Shown here: piece by piece, positions 9,846 through 20,427 of the stretch
How positions within the stretch are numbered: the stretch's first letter is position 1
Layout of the letters: each line of letters starts with the position of its first letter
NCBI RefSeq assembly: GCF_018777385.1
Contig: NZ_JAFJYB010000002.1
Span: 372,001-436,000 of the forward strand
Direction: 5' to 3'
Length of the DNA stretch: 64,000 nucleotides
Origin: Candidatus Symbiopectobacterium endolongispinus
GTDB lineage: Bacteria > Pseudomonadota > Gammaproteobacteria > Enterobacterales > Enterobacteriaceae
The notes under the pieces: generated by a model
What the model was told of the DNA's origin: nothing
Databases searched by the model: none
The model's input: only the letters and a program-made list of their open reading frames with translations
Position numbers and translations under genes: made by a program

Positions 9846-10550
9846 ATGTCACACCCGCAGCCAGTATTATGGAACTCGGCGCATAGCGTGCATCTGGCAT
9901 GTGAACATCTGCGCACGCTTGGGCCACGCTGGCAAGCACAGTTGGACCACATCGGCGAATGTCAGCACCAAACGCACCCGCATCGTGAACCCTATGAAGT
10001 GCTAATGCGTGCCGTGGCTTACCAACAGCTCACCACCCGCGCAGGTGATGCCATGATCCGCCGCCTGTTGGACGCGTTTAGTCCTGACGGACAGGTATTC
10101 CCTTCCGCTGAGCAGATTGCTGCCAGTGAGAAAGACGCACTGCGCCAATACGGCTTCTCTACGAGCAAGGCAGAAACGTTGCACGCGATTGCACACGGTG
10201 CACGAGACGGCTTGGCGCCTACGCGAGAACAGGCGCTAACCATGGACGACGACACACTTATCGAACGGTTATCGACGTTGAAAGGCATTGGCCGCTGGAC
10301 AGTCGAAATGTACCTGATTTATGGATTGGAACGAGTGGACATTATGCCACTGCACGATCTCGGCATCCGCTTAGGGTTATGCTATTTGCATCAGCGCGAT
10401 GCGATACCCACGCGCCGTGAATTGGCGGAACTCAGCCTACCGTGTCAGCCATTTCGCACCGTCGCCGCCTGGTATTTGTGGCGCAGCCCGATGATGCCAG
10501 ACTACGCCGATTTCAAAAGCCGCCTGAAAACCAGCAACCGCAAAGGATGA
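9846..10550 (+). CDS. AlkA-family DNA-3-methyladenine glycosylase
   Basis: This is a helix-hairpin-helix base-excision glycosylase of 234 residues that would remove alkylated purines. The HhH-GPD signature is clear: LKGIGRWTVEMYLIY then a catalytic aspartate in MPLHDLGIR. It lacks the roughly 60-residue N-terminal domain of E. coli AlkA, so it belongs to the short bacterial/Mag1-like form. ATG at 9846 is chosen because it follows AGGA at a good distance and begins MSHPQP; an ATG at 9780 would add an unrelated stretch. Divergent from ada, which suggests it is induced by methylated Ada. Intact. Confidence 0.9.
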   Translation: MSHPQPVLWNSAHSVHLACEHLRTLGPRWQAQLDHIGECQHQTHPHREPYEVLMRAVAYQQLTTRAGDAMIRRLLDAFSPDGQVFPSAEQIAASEKDALRQYGFSTSKAETLHAIAHGARDGLAPTREQALTMDDDTLIERLSTLKGIGRWTVEMYLIYGLERVDIMPLHDLGIRLGLCYLHQRDAIPTRRELAELSLPCQPFRTVAAWYLWRSPMMPDYADFKSRLKTSNRKG

Positions 10551-10555
10551 TGGCA

Positions 10556-11059
10556 TTAATGGGGGCGTGATGCGGCGGGCGACCCCCCGCGCTCACCGTC
10601 TCTGCGCGCCCAAAACCGGGCGCGCAGTTTGTTATATACCCAGTTATACACCACGGTATACGGCAGGAAAAACAGGAAAAAGCCGATCTCGACCATCAAC
10701 GCCTGCCACAGCGTAAGTCCCAGCATCCAGGCCGCGACGGGCAAACCACTCAGGATAAAGCCGCCCTCAAAACCTAATCCGTGCAAGATACGCACTACTT
10801 TAGCACCGCGCGCCACGCGAGATACTGGCCACAGGCGGTCTAACAGGGCGTTGTAGATGATATTCCACACCATGGCGATGCTGGAGAGCATAATCGCCAA
10901 TGCGCCCATGGAAAATAGCGGTTTACTAAACAGCCAGGCACCAATGGGTGCCGTGATCAATAGGGCAACCACTTCATAGCCGACAGCATGAAACACACGC
11001 TCACCCACGCTTCGGCGCTGTACCGCGGTTGTTTGTCTCTTTGCTGCGTTAGATTGCAT
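10556..11059 (-). CDS. PACE-family efflux protein (AceI-like)
   Basis: This 167-residue membrane protein has two tandem copies of the bacterial transmembrane pair domain. The first runs from about RVFHAVGYEV to YNALLDRLWP, the second from RILHGLGFEGG to YNWVYNKLRARF. That makes four helices in all, the architecture of the PACE family that includes the chlorhexidine exporter AceI. The conserved glutamate of helix 1 lies in GYEVVALL and the second in GFEGGFI. It is divergent from a LysR-type gene, as AceI is from its activator AceR. It ends 5 bases from the glycosylase stop. Intact. Confidence 0.9.
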   Translation of the reverse strand: MQSNAAKRQTTAVQRRSVGERVFHAVGYEVVALLITAPIGAWLFSKPLFSMGALAIMLSSIAMVWNIIYNALLDRLWPVSRVARGAKVVRILHGLGFEGGFILSGLPVAAWMLGLTLWQALMVEIGFFLFFLPYTVVYNWVYNKLRARFWARRDGERGGSPAASRPH

Positions 11060-11223
11060 ACATCACCACACTTTTATTCATCAATTTGGTATTGGGTCAA
11101 TTAACAAAACAGGCGGTGGAGAAGACCTCACACCGCTTGACGATAGCAGGATATATCGTTATTACTGGAAGAATGGAATTAATATCCATCGATAAAAGCG
11201 ATGGACTTAAGAAGAGAGCGGTG

Positions 11224-12053
11224 ATGCGCTATTCTCCCGAATCCATGATTGCCTTTGTTACCGCCGCGCAAACCGACTCTTTTTCAGCCGCAACGCGTCA
11301 GCTACGTAAAAGCCAGTCCACCGTGAGCGCGGCCATTGCCAACCTAGAAGCCGATCTCGGACTGGTGCTGTTCGATCGTTCCGGGCACCAGCCGCGACTG
11401 ACGGATGATAGTCATAAGGTGCGCGTGCACGTAGAGGCCATTCTTGCTGCCAGCGACACACTGGATGCGCTGGCGGTCCGTCTGGCTAACCGTATTGAGC
11501 CACGTCTGACCTTTGTATTGTCGGATATGTGGAAAGCGGCGCATTACGATCCCTTGCTGCACACCTTTTCTGCCCGCTTTCCTTATATCGAGTTCGAGTG
11601 TCTGACCGCCGAGGATGAAGATGCCATCGACCTGCTTAAGGCGCAGCGAGCACACATGGGGGTGATTCGTACCCAACCACACTATCCGACAGAAATCAGC
11701 GCCTCACGGCTACACGTAAAAACTGAAATGGCCATCTTTGTTGCCGCACAGCATGCATTGGCGCAGCAACAGTCTGTCTCACCGCAGCAGTTGGCGACGG
11801 TACGCCAGCTTTATCTGAATACCTATACGCGCACAGAACGCCAGCCAAAAGAAGGCATTATCTGGTCTGCCCCCCTCTTACCTTATGCTGCTAGAAATGG
11901 CAGAACAGGGGTTTGGCTGGAGCATCCTGCCACGCTGGTTGGTCGCAACTGATTGAAATGGATGTAGTGTGGTCAAAACAGTATCCGCCAGGACCGGCAG
12001 GGTTTTGGATGATTGATAATTTGCTGATGCAAAAAGATCCGACATCGTCTTGA
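11224..12053 (+). pseudogene. LysR-family regulator beside PACE gene, frameshifted near the C-terminus
   Basis: A LysR-type regulator begins at 11224 (MRYSPESMIAFVTAAQTDSF). The N-terminal helix-turn-helix (FSAATRQLRKSQSTVSAAIA) and most of the effector domain are in frame. A C6 run at 11870-11875 holds one base too many and shifts the frame. A second shift near 11945 is needed to continue through the last 30 residues, ending at 12053. As written, the product would be about 243 residues, with the last 20 wrong, so the DNA-binding part may survive. Its divergent position suggests it controls the PACE efflux gene, as AceR does in Acinetobacter. In-frame ATGs upstream at 11086 are ignored because the domain starts at 11224. 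Confidence 0.8.
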
Positions 12054-12455
12054 AATAGATAAGACCTTGATAGATTGCTACAGACCCACTATTTTCATAT
12101 TGGCGCGATAAAAAACCACATTATTTAAATGGAAAACAAGCCGATAAATTTACTTATTTTTATTAAACAAGTTACACAATATAATAAGCATCAATGCCTA
12201 CACGGCGCATTATTGCTTTTTTTTACCATTTTCACTGCGTTTTTTTATCGCCCAGGATGTAAAAACCCGCCGATTGGATGCAAAAACTGTGATATACCAA
12301 AGTGGTACGTAATGCCAGAAACCCCTACCATGGTCAGGATAATTGTGCTACAGCATAAACGAATATTTTCCAATAAAAATGATAACCATATGCAAGACAA
12401 AAAGTCTTCCAAGGAATACTGAATCTTTCTTTTAATTTGTTGCAAGTGAGAAAAC
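12054..12455. other. AT-rich upstream region of fumarase gene
   Basis: This gap is about 400 bases long and AT-rich, with no gene I can support; open frames here have no recognisable sequence. It must contain the fumA promoter. CAAGTGAGAAAAC just before 12456 carries a weak ribosome-binding site. Confidence 0.4.
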
Positions 12456-14099
12456 ATGTCGAATAAACCATTTTATTATCAAGAACCTTTTCCGCTAAGC
12501 AAAGACAACACCCAATATCGCCTGATCAGCAGCGATTTTGTTTCCACCGCCCAGTTTGAAGGTCAAGAGATCCTGAAGATCGACCCGCAGGCATTAACCC
12601 TGCTGGCACAACAGGCCTTCCATGATGCATCGTTTATGCTGCGCCCAGCTCACCAACAGCAAGTGGCAGATATCCTCCACGACCCTGAGGCGAGTGAAAA
12701 CGACAAATACGTGGCGCTGCAATTCCTGCGCAATTCGGAAATTGCCGCCAAGGGCATTTTGCCGACCTGCCAGGATACCGGTACGGCGATTATCGTCGGT
12801 AAAAAAGGCCAGCAGGTCTGGACGGGCGGCAATGATGCTGAAGCGCTGTCCCGCGGCGTGTATAACACCTTTATTGAAGATAACCTGCGCTATTCACAGA
12901 ACGCTGCGCTAGATATGTACAAGGAAGTCAATACTGGCACCAACCTACCGGCCCAAATCGACCTGTACAGTACGGAAGGGGCGGAATACAAATTCCTGTT
13001 TGTCACCAAAGGCGGCGGCTCCGCCAACAAGACCTACCTTTATCAGGAAACCAAAGCGCTGCTGACGCCGGAAAAACTGAAAAATTTCCTGATAGAAAAA
13101 ATGCGCTCACTGGGCACCGCAGCCTGCCCACCGTACCACGTTGCCTTTGTTATCGGCGGTACTTCAGCGGAAAGCACGCTGAAAAACGTGAAGCTGGCTT
13201 CCACCAAATACTATGACGCTCTGCCGACCAGCGGCAATGAACATGGGCAAGCCTTCCGCGACGTCGAACTGGAAAATGAGCTGCTGAAAGCCGCACAGGA
13301 TCTGGGATTAGGTGCGCAGTTCGGCGGTAAATATTTCGCTCACGATATCCGCGTTATTCGTCTGCCGCGTCACGGCGCTTCCTGCCCAGTTGGCATGGGC
13401 GTTTCCTGTTCCGCTGACCGCAACATCAAGGCGAAAATCAACCGTGACGGCATCTGGCTGGAACAGCTAGAGCAGAATCCTGGTAAATACATTCCTGAGC
13501 ATCTGCGTGAGGCAGGAGAAGGTGAAGCGGTCAAGATTGATCTTAACCAACCGATGGAACAAATCCTGAAAACGCTGTCTCAGTATCCGGTTTCCACGCG
13601 TCTCTCCCTGTCAGGCACAATCATTGTGGCGCGCGATATTGCTCACGCCAAACTCAAAGAGCGCATTGACAACGGTGAAGGATTGCCGCAGTACGTCAAA
13701 GATCACCCGATTTACTATTCAGGCCCAGCCAAAACGCCGGAAGGCTATGCTTCTGGTTCGTTAGGGCCAACCACCGCAGGACGCATGGACTCCTACGTTG
13801 ATCTGTTGCAGGCTAACGGCGGCAGCAAAATCATGCTGGCGAAGGGTAACCGCAGCCAACAGGTGACCGACGCCTGCCATAAACACGGCGGTTTCTATCT
13901 CGGCAGCATTGGCGGCCCAGCAGCGATTCTGGCGCAGAACAGCATCAAGAGCCTGACCTGCGTTGAATATCCCGAACTGGGTATGGAAGCGATTTGGAAA
14001 ATCGAAGTGGAAGACTTCCCGGCGTTCATTCTGGTGGATGACAAGGGGAATGATTTCTTTCAGGTGATCCAGTCCAATAAGTGTAACCGCTGCGCGTAA
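12456..14099 (+). CDS. fumA: Class I (iron-sulfur) fumarate hydratase
   Basis: The enzyme interconverts fumarate and malate in the TCA cycle using an oxygen-sensitive 4Fe-4S cluster. The 547-residue length is that of E. coli FumA/FumB. Family landmarks include the cluster cysteine in [10 protein letters not shown], the [13 protein letters not shown] segment, the cysteine in [11 protein letters not shown], the [12 protein letters not shown] segment and the C-terminal beta domain with [14 protein letters not shown] and GSIGGPAA. Intact throughout, in contrast to many neighbours. FumA and FumB cannot be separated by eye. Malate/fumarate metabolism links it loosely to the reductase cluster to the left and to maeB. 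Confidence 0.95.
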   Translation: MSNKPFYYQEPFPLSKDNTQYRLISSDFVSTAQFEGQEILKIDPQALTLLAQQAFHDASFMLRPAHQQQVADILHDPEASENDKYVALQFLRNSEIAAKGILPTCQDTGTAIIVGKKGQQVWTGGNDAEALSRGVYNTFIEDNLRYSQNAALDMYKEVNTGTNLPAQIDLYSTEGAEYKFLFVTKGGGSANKTYLYQETKALLTPEKLKNFLIEKMRSLGTAACPPYHVAFVIGGTSAESTLKNVKLASTKYYDALPTSGNEHGQAFRDVELENELLKAAQDLGLGAQFGGKYFAHDIRVIRLPRHGASCPVGMGVSCSADRNIKAKINRDGIWLEQLEQNPGKYIPEHLREAGEGEAVKIDLNQPMEQILKTLSQYPVSTRLSLSGTIIVARDIAHAKLKERIDNGEGLPQYVKDHPIYYSGPAKTPEGYASGSLGPTTAGRMDSYVDLLQANGGSKIMLAKGNRSQQVTDACHKHGGFYLGSIGGPAAILAQNSIKSLTCVEYPELGMEAIWKIEVEDFPAFILVDDKGNDFFQVIQSNKCNRCA

Positions 14100-14559
14100 T
14101 GTCTTTTGAGGTTAACCCGCGTTGAATGGCGCGGAGGAAACGGGTAACGCCGGGATGAGCGGATCTTTATGCAGACATAGGCGTCATATTTCGTGCGCGA
14201 ACCAGTTCGCCTCTATCTGCTAACCGCGTGGCACGCGCCCGACACGGGGTGTGCAGTCGCCCACACCCCGTGACCCAGCGCTTTTTGCGGAATAACGCCG
14301 CTTCGCGGTGCCTTCAGAAAAAGCTGTCGACGGACGGACCGCTCCCGACGCGACGGGAGCTTTCGCCGCATCCATGCGGCTCATCCTTGCGCCATCTTAT
14401 TCTTCAGCGTTATTCGATGTGGAACGTCAACCCCACATAGTATGCCCCGCCACAAAAGATGTATTTTAAATACATTTTTATAGCTATTCTTTGATGAGCT
14501 TTATAAACTACCCGCAACGCGGTAAAACGCGATAAGAATGTATAAGCTCTCCGAGGTGT
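14100..14559. other. Structured intergenic region with three hairpins
   Basis: No gene is recognisable between fumA and tehB. Three stable inverted repeats follow one another. CACGGGGTGTG at 14243-14253 pairs with CACACCCCGTG at 14262-14272. GCTCCCG/CGGGAGC spans 14341-14360, followed by TTTC. GCCGCAT/ATGCGGC spans 14365-14380. They could be the fumA terminator, a small RNA or a decayed repeat element. Confidence 0.5.
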
Positions 14560-15436
14560 ATGATGCAAAACCTGATCTGTTATAAAACCCTGCCGCAGTG
14601 GAATGCACAGACGCTGCCCGCCGCGTTTCAAGAAAAACACAATACGCAAGTGGGTACCTGGGCAAAGTTGACCGTCCTGAAAGGATAGCTGACGTTCGCC
14701 ATGCCGCATGAAGATGGCTCGGTGATTGAGACTTATCAGTTTACAGAACAGAATCAGCCACCGTTTGTTGAACCGCAAGCCCGGCACCGGATCGTCAGTG
14801 CCTCAGCGGATTTGGAGTGCCAGTTAGCGTTTTACTGCACCGCCGAAGATTATTACGCTAAAAAATATGGCCTGACGGCAACCCATTCCGAAGTAGTGGC
14901 CGCACTGGCGCAAATACCGGCTGGCAAAGCGCTCGATCTTGGCTGCGGTGGAGGCAGAAATGCCCTTTACATGAACCTGTGCGGATTTGACGTTACTGCG
15001 TATGACAAAAACCTCAACAGCATCTCGTCACTGAAAGAAATCATCAGCAGCGAAAACCTCTCCGGCATTCGCGCCAGCCTGTACGACATCAACAAAGCCG
15101 CGTTAGACGAACAGTTTGACCTTATCATATCCACCGTGGTGTTGATGTTTCTGGAACGCGAGCGCATTCCTTTCATCGTGCATAACATGCAGGAGTGCAC
15201 CGTAGAGGGTGGCTATAACCTGATCGTGGCGGCCATGTCCACCGAGGATTTCTCCTGCCCACTGCCTTTCTCCTTCACCTTCCAGCACAATGAATTGCGT
15301 GAGTATTATTCCGGGTGGGATATCCTGAAATACAACGAAAGAGGTGGGTGAATTGCATAAAACCGACGAGAACGGCAACCGCATCAAACTGCGCTTCGCC
15401 ACCTTACTGGCAAGAAAAACGCAGCCGAACGCGTAA
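14560..15436 (+). pseudogene. tehB: TehB-type tellurite-resistance methyltransferase, long form, broken
   Basis: TehB is a SAM-dependent methyltransferase linked to tellurite resistance. This is the long form, with an N-terminal cupin-like domain (from MMQNLICYKTLPQWN) before the methyltransferase domain, which shows KALDLGCGGGRNALYM as motif I and TVVLMFLERERIPFI. Two lesions are visible. A TAG at 14686-14688 in LKG-x-LTFA, where glutamate is normal, follows codon 42. One extra G near 15347 in the [12 protein letters not shown] region replaces the last 30 residues. The stretch from 14701 to 15351 could still make a 216-residue protein with the whole SAM-binding core. Confidence 0.85.
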
Positions 15437-15490
15437 CATGCACTGGCTGCGTTTTTAAGGGCCGGTATCACCGGCCTGAGAAGAGAACGA

Positions 15491-16144
15491 TCAGCTCGCT
15501 TTACGTTCTGCTGTCTGACGGTAGGCGACCAAATCTTCGGTGGTCAGTACCGGCATGCCGTGCTGTTTAGCAAAGACGATCACTTCCGGCGCACGCGCCA
15601 TGGAACCGTCATCATTGGTCAGCTCACACAGCACAGCGGCCGGTTTGAACCCTGCCAGCGTTGCCAGATCGATAGACGCTTCGGTATGACCACAGCGAGT
15701 CAGTACGCCGCCCGGTTGACCGCGCAACGGGAAGACGTGCCCAGGGCGATTCAAATCGCTTGCACGAGCGTCATCAGCAATGGCGGCGCGAACGGTTGTC
15801 ATACGGTCAGCCGCAGACACACCGGTTGTCACACCTTCAGCAGCTTCGATGGTGACGGTAAAGCCGGTTTGATAATGGCTGGTATTGTGCTCCACCATCA
15901 TGGGCAGTTCCAATTGACGGCGGCGCTCTTCAGTCAGGCACAGGCAGACGATGCCGCTACCGTAGCGAATGGTCATCGCCATTTGCTCAACGGTCATGTT
16001 CTCGGCGGCAAAAACCATGTCGCCTTCGTTTTCACGGTCTTCGTCGTCCAACACCATAACACCAACGCCTTGACGCAGCGCTTCAAGCGCACGTTCAACG
16101 CGTTCAGATGGCGTGCCAAATTCAGAAAGTAATGCCTGATTCAT
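15491..16144 (-). CDS. ribB: 3,4-dihydroxy-2-butanone-4-phosphate synthase
   Basis: RibB converts ribulose 5-phosphate to dihydroxybutanone phosphate plus formate, supplying the four-carbon unit of riboflavin. The 217-residue product equals the E. coli enzyme. It carries the acidic loop [18 protein letters not shown], the [10 protein letters not shown] motif and DGSMAR. The start at 16144 ([12 protein letters not shown]) is the family start; an upstream ATG at 16159 would add five residues. An FMN riboswitch lies in its leader. Divergent from ubiK, as in E. coli. Intact. Confidence 0.97.
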   Translation of the reverse strand: MNQALLSEFGTPSERVERALEALRQGVGVMVLDDEDRENEGDMVFAAENMTVEQMAMTIRYGSGIVCLCLTEERRRQLELPMMVEHNTSHYQTGFTVTIEAAEGVTTGVSAADRMTTVRAAIADDARASDLNRPGHVFPLRGQPGGVLTRCGHTEASIDLATLAGFKPAAVLCELTNDDGSMARAPEVIVFAKQHGMPVLTTEDLVAYRQTAERKAS

Positions 16145-16287
16145 GGTAAAAAACCTCATGTTTATTATGGATTACCAGAACCAGGGCGAGCTTGAGGAGT
16201 AACCATTACAACAGATGCTGTTCAATGCGCACCTGGCAATGACTAACAAAATAACGCGAGTGGGCATATGCCCAACAGGATACCGTT

Positions 16288-16488
16288 ACTCTCTCCCATC
16301 CGGACTATAACCGTCGGCCCCGGAATTTCACCGGATCTGCTGACCTCACCACGTAAATCGATAATAAATTATTGATAACGTTACGGCGAGCGCTCGCGGG
16401 CTTCCAGACGAAAGCACGATGTTTTAGCACCCTGCGCTGTCTGGTTTACCGCCGGTGGGGAATTACACCCCGCCCTGAGAAGTAAGCG
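16288..16488 (-). promoter_or_regulatory. FMN riboswitch (RFN element) in the ribB leader
   Basis: Read on the minus strand, the leader contains the conserved RFN blocks in order. The 5' block is CTTCTCAGGGCGGGGTG (complement of about 16470-16486), next the ATTCCCCACCGGCGGTAAA block. A variable arm follows, with GCCCGCGAGCGC, then the 3' blocks GATCCGGTGAAATTCCGGGGC and GTCCGGATGGGAGAGAG near 16290-16330. This is the FMN-sensing aptamer that represses riboflavin synthesis genes, located about 145 bases upstream of the ribB start as in other enterobacteria. Confidence 0.95.
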
Positions 16489-16679
16489 TGATAACTATAA
16501 CCTATTGCCTGAGCGGGGTAATTAGCGCAATGGATAAAATGTGACATCTGCTGGCCTATTGGTAAAAATTTTCTTTAGAAATCCGACACAAAGCATTACA
16601 AGGCGAGTTTTGGTTTATCCCTTTTCATTCACGCATTACACTGACAGTACAGATACCAGAAACCGAGCAGGAAAACGGC

Positions 16680-16961
16680 ATGATTGACCCGAAAAAGATT
16701 GAGCAAATTGCACGTCAGGTGCATGAATCCATGCCGAAAGGTATACGTGAGCTGGGCGAAGACGCCGAGAAAAAAATTCGCCAGGTACTGCAAGCACAGT
16801 TTACCAAGCTGGATCTGGTAAACCGCGAAGAGTTCGATGTGCAAACGCAGGTTCTGCTGCGCACTCGTGAAAAACTGGCGCGGCTGGAACAGCGTTTGAG
16901 CGAGTTGGAAGACAAGCTGGGCGCAGAAAAAACCGCTACTTCTGAACAGCAGCCCTCGTAG
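16680..16961 (+). CDS. ubiK: Ubiquinone biosynthesis accessory factor UbiK
   Basis: UbiK (formerly YqiC) is a small accessory protein that works with UbiJ in the aerobic ubiquinone synthesis complex. The 93-residue product begins [20 protein letters not shown] and has a long C-terminal coiled coil ([15 protein letters not shown]), which is characteristic. It is divergent from ribB with the riboswitch region between, the same arrangement as E. coli. Intact; ends in TAG. Confidence 0.95.
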   Translation: MIDPKKIEQIARQVHESMPKGIRELGEDAEKKIRQVLQAQFTKLDLVNREEFDVQTQVLLRTREKLARLEQRLSELEDKLGAEKTATSEQQPS

Positions 16962-16981
16962 GCGGTACGACCTCATCGCGG

Positions 16982-17006
16982 GCACCGGCCACCCGAGGGC
17001 CGGTGC
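16982..17006. terminator. GC-rich hairpin between convergent ubiK and yjeH
   Basis: GCACCGGCC and GGCCGGTGC form a perfect 9-base stem with a 7-base loop, 20 bases after the ubiK stop and just beyond the end of the convergent yjeH gene. It lacks a T run. Confidence 0.45.
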
Positions 17007-17014
17007 AGCAGCGA

Positions 17015-18262
17015 TTATTCTGCTGCCAGTTGCTGTGATTTATGCGGTAACCACCACAGCACTGCCAGCATAATCAGTGCATAGAGCTATTTAGCCCCTA
17101 CCATCACCAACAGTGCGCAGCACAACACACTGCCGATAACCGCCATCAGGCGGGCCCGACCTTTCAACAGCCGACACCCTGCCAGCATGCACAGCAGATA
17201 AACCAGAACAAAAATACCGTTGGCGTAAACAATCAACGTCGATAATGGCAGTGACAGCCAGTAAATCAGCAGGCAACAAACATGCTACAAGGCACCACCG
17301 CCGACAGTGCGCTAAGGGGAACTTGGGCACGTGAAAGTCGTCCCAAGCGACTCCCCGGTGCTGCCTGTGACCACACCAGTCGCGCAAAACCCTGCGTATA
17401 AATGTTCACACTGGCAAAGCACGCCAGATAGCCAATCAGGCAGGCTCCCCAATAGATCCATTCGCTACCAAACAAATCTGCGACTATACTCAACAGCAGT
17501 GAGGTCGGAGCGATATCATTACCATAGACGTTCAACTGCAAAATCGCGACGGTACAGCCCCAATAAAAGATGCCAGCAATCGGCATGCCGATCATCAAAG
17601 CCCGAGGAAAATCACGCTCTGGGTTACAAAACTCGGTAGAGAGGTGAGCAAACGCTTCCAGTCCAACAAAACACCAAAACATCACGGCAAGTGAATCAAA
17701 GGTGTTCGGCCAAGAGAGGGTACTCAGCGCAGTCCAAGCGATATGCGTGGGATCAATCTCTCCCCCCCAAAATGGCAGCGACCAGCAGCACCAGTACGGC
17801 AATGCCCGTTTGAATGGAAGCACTTGAGCCCGCACTGCGTGACCCGAGCAGCCAAATGGCGATCAGCGTCAACATTTGCACGACCAATATGACTACCCTG
17901 CTATGGCCGATAAACGGCGCCCAAAACTCAGCGGCAATTTGCAACGCAGCAGGCAACCCCAAGGGGATCACGGAAAGAAACAGCCAGCGGGTCACGCGTG
18001 CCAGGCGCGGGCCAAACGCCAGATTGACAAAGTGGGCTGCCCCACCGGCATTGGGAAAATGCTGTCCTAACGCGGCAAAGCGAATGGCAATCGGAAACAC
18101 CAACACAATCAGCAGCGGCCAAGCCCACAGGCTGTCATTACCCGACAGTTGCGCCACAATAGCTGGCACCGCAAACACGCCAGTTCCCAGTAGCGAAGTG
18201 GAAAGCAGCCCCACTCCCTGAACCACGCCCAGATCCTGCTTTAACCCATTGCTACTCGCCAC
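17015..18262 (-). pseudogene. yjeH: YjeH-type methionine/branched-chain amino acid exporter, multiply broken
   Basis: The sequence matches the APC-superfamily transporter YjeH over its whole 418-residue length, from a GTG start at 18262 (NGLKQDLGVVQGVGLLSTSL) to the stop at 17015. Landmarks include SLLGTGVFAVPAIVA, FWCFVGLEAFAHLSTEF and NPERDFPRALMIG. Three lesions are seen: a frameshift near a C7 run at 17762-17768 after about 165 codons, a one-base loss near 17275 in VACLLIYW, and a TAG at 17087-17089 in the last helix. The central third (17286-17740) remains one clean frame. No functional exporter can be made. Confidence 0.85.
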
Positions 18263-18282
18263 GTCAGTCCACCCTATCCCCT

Positions 18283-18314
18283 AAAAAAACAAAGCCTCCA
18301 TGTAGGAGGCTTTG
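18283..18314 (-). terminator. Intrinsic terminator of zipA
   Basis: On the minus strand CAAAGCCTCC and GGAGGCTTTG form a 10-base stem with a 5-base loop followed by seven T. It lies 18 bases after the zipA stop codon. Confidence 0.9.
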
Positions 18315-18331
18315 TGGTTACAAAATCACGT

Positions 18332-19288
18332 CTACCCATTAGCCCGCAGTACATCGCGAATACCGCCTTTGTAAGCCTCGACTTTCTGCGGCGTCATTAA
18401 ACGACGCTCATCATCCAGTACTACTCCGCCGACGTCGTCAGCAATGCGCTGCGCAGATTGCAGCATCAGTTTGAAATTCTGGCTTGCGTCACCGTAGGAG
18501 GGCACCATCATGAAAATGGAGACGCCCGGCGTAGAGAAATCGGCCATGTCGTCGATACTGAAAGATCCGGGTTTCACCATGTTGGCCAGGCTAAACAGCA
18601 CCGGGCCTGCACCCGCAGGATTGATATGACGATGGAAAATATTCATTTCACCGAACTGGAAGCCGGCCTGCAATACGCTCTGCAACAGCACTTCACCGCC
18701 AATGATACTGCCCTGATGAGCGGCAACGTGCAGTACCAGCACGGTTTCTTGCGCAGCGCTGCTTGCGCTTTGCACTTGTGGCTGGTCAGCATCTCGCTCA
18801 GGCAAGTCTTGCTCCGCGGCCTGCTCTTCAAGGTGCGGTGCACGTTCAACAGGCGTTGGTTGTACAGGCGCAACGTTTGCAGCATGTGCGGGGCGAGTCT
18901 CCTGCGCAACGCGATCGACATGCACCTCAGGTGCAGATTGCGGCGCGGTGGTCGCGCCTAACAGCGGATCGTAATCGGTACGAACGTGTTCGGCAGCAGA
19001 AGCGAAAGGCGATGAGGATGCAGGCGGCGGCGCAGGCTCACTGAACGAACCAAATGCAGGTTCTTCCTGCGTACGAGTCCGTGTGACTCTGACTTCGCCG
19101 ACCCCTTCATCAAGCTCCTCAAGCGGCGCAGCCTCTTCTCGCTTCTGCTTTTGCTTAAGGCGCTTCACCGGACGGTCACGAAAAAGGGACGAGCGCTCTT
19201 TACGGCTCGTCCACAAGCCGTGAAGCAGTAGCGCAATTATAGCGATCGCGCCCACAACGATTAATATCAGACGCAAGTCCTGCATCAT
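18332..19288 (-). CDS. zipA: Cell division protein ZipA
   Basis: ZipA tethers FtsZ to the inner membrane at the division site. The 318-residue protein has the N-terminal membrane anchor ([20 protein letters not shown]), a charged stretch with [15 protein letters not shown], a long Pro/Gln/Ala-rich linker and the globular FtsZ-binding domain from about residue 180 ([20 protein letters not shown]) to the end. Length and domain order are normal for the family. It is divergent from cysZ, the E. coli arrangement. A good terminator follows. Intact, as expected for an essential gene. Confidence 0.96.
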   Translation of the reverse strand: MMQDLRLILIVVGAIAIIALLLHGLWTSRKERSSLFRDRPVKRLKQKQKREEAAPLEELDEGVGEVRVTRTRTQEEPAFGSFSEPAPPPASSSPFASAAEHVRTDYDPLLGATTAPQSAPEVHVDRVAQETRPAHAANVAPVQPTPVERAPHLEEQAAEQDLPERDADQPQVQSASSAAQETVLVLHVAAHQGSIIGGEVLLQSVLQAGFQFGEMNIFHRHINPAGAGPVLFSLANMVKPGSFSIDDMADFSTPGVSIFMMVPSYGDASQNFKLMLQSAQRIADDVGGVVLDDERRLMTPQKVEAYKGGIRDVLRANG

Positions 19289-19525
19289 TGCTATCCCAGT
19301 TAATTCAATTTATTGCCACCGCGGCAACTTTTTCATACCCCTAACTCTATTTGCCTGCGTACACAAGTGCAAGCCTGCGCAGTATTTTATAGGAATAAAG
19401 ATATACCGGGCGCACTTTTTTGCTTTTTTTTCGTCCAAAGGGTCACTGGTCAGCAGAAAATCATCCCGATATGATGCAGATCACACAAACGATCCGGATC
19501 ACCCCACAATGAGGAACAGGATGTC

Positions 19526-20296
19526 ATGGTAACCCCGTCCCCCGCTACGCCACCGCGTTCAGGCATTTACTATTTCGCACAAGGTTGGCAACTGATGTCG
19601 CTGCCGGGCATATGGTGTTTTGTCATCGTTCCCCTGCTGCTCAATGTGCTGTTGATGGGCGGTGCCTTTTGGTGGCTGTTTTCCCGCATGGGTGACTGGA
19701 TTGCCCAACTGATGGGGCATGTGCCAGAGTGGCTGCAATGGTTAAGCTACCTGCTATGGCCGCTCGCTGTCATATCTATCCTGTTGGTATTCGGCTATTT
19801 TTTCAGCACCATTGCCAATTTTATCGCGGCACCGTTTAACGGCCTGCTGGCCGAACAGCTTGAAGCGCGGCTGACCGGAAAGGCCCTGCCGGACAGCGGC
19901 TTTATGGGCATGGTCAAAGATATACCGCGGATCATGAAGCGCGAAGTGCAGAAACTCGCCTATTACCTGCCGCGCGCCATCGTGCTGCTGCTGTTGTATC
20001 TTATTCCCGGTATCGGACAAACCGTGGCACCGCTGCTGTGGTTCGGGTTTAGCGCCTGGATGCTAGCCATTCAATATTGCGATTATCCCTTCGACAATCA
20101 CAAAATCAGCTTTCCCACCATGCGCGAAGCATTGCGGCGTCATAAACTCAATAACTTGCAGTTCGGCACGCTGGTCAGTGTGTTTACGCTGGTGCCGTTC
20201 CTGAATTTGGTGGTGATGCCGGTCGCCGTCTGTGGCGCAACCGCATTGTGGGTGGATCGGTATCGTCATCTCTCGGTATCAGCGGGAACGCGATAG
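19526..20296 (+). CDS. cysZ: Sulfate permease CysZ
   Basis: CysZ is an inner-membrane sulfate uptake protein that feeds cysteine synthesis. The 256 residues contain the family start pattern [19 protein letters not shown], several hydrophobic helices and the [16 protein letters not shown] and [13 protein letters not shown] signatures. It lies between zipA (divergent) and cysK (same strand, 131 bases downstream), as in E. coli. ATG at 19526 follows AGGAACAGGATGTC; an ATG five bases earlier is out of frame. Intact. Confidence 0.95.
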   Translation: MVTPSPATPPRSGIYYFAQGWQLMSLPGIWCFVIVPLLLNVLLMGGAFWWLFSRMGDWIAQLMGHVPEWLQWLSYLLWPLAVISILLVFGYFFSTIANFIAAPFNGLLAEQLEARLTGKALPDSGFMGMVKDIPRIMKREVQKLAYYLPRAIVLLLLYLIPGIGQTVAPLLWFGFSAWMLAIQYCDYPFDNHKISFPTMREALRRHKLNNLQFGTLVSVFTLVPFLNLVVMPVAVCGATALWVDRYRHLSVSAGTR

Positions 20297-20427
20297 TTTT
20301 TCCGACTGTAATGAAAAGATATTTCTTAAGAACATAACGATATAGCAATTCTTTCCTTCCCTGAAAGGACGGAGTGAGTATGCTCTATCTTGTTGGTAAA
20401 AATTTCATACAGTTATAAGGACTGGCC

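Noticed and set aside
12129-12422. Open frame of 97 codons upstream of fumA
   Set aside because: AT-rich, no homology I can see, no good start; the opposite strand has a similar chance frame.
14228-14440. Open frame over the fumA-tehB gap
   Set aside because: It spans three hairpins and has no protein-like composition; better explained as structured non-coding DNA.
17091-17387. Separate minus-strand gene of 98 codons
   Set aside because: It is an out-of-frame reading of the broken yjeH C-terminal region.
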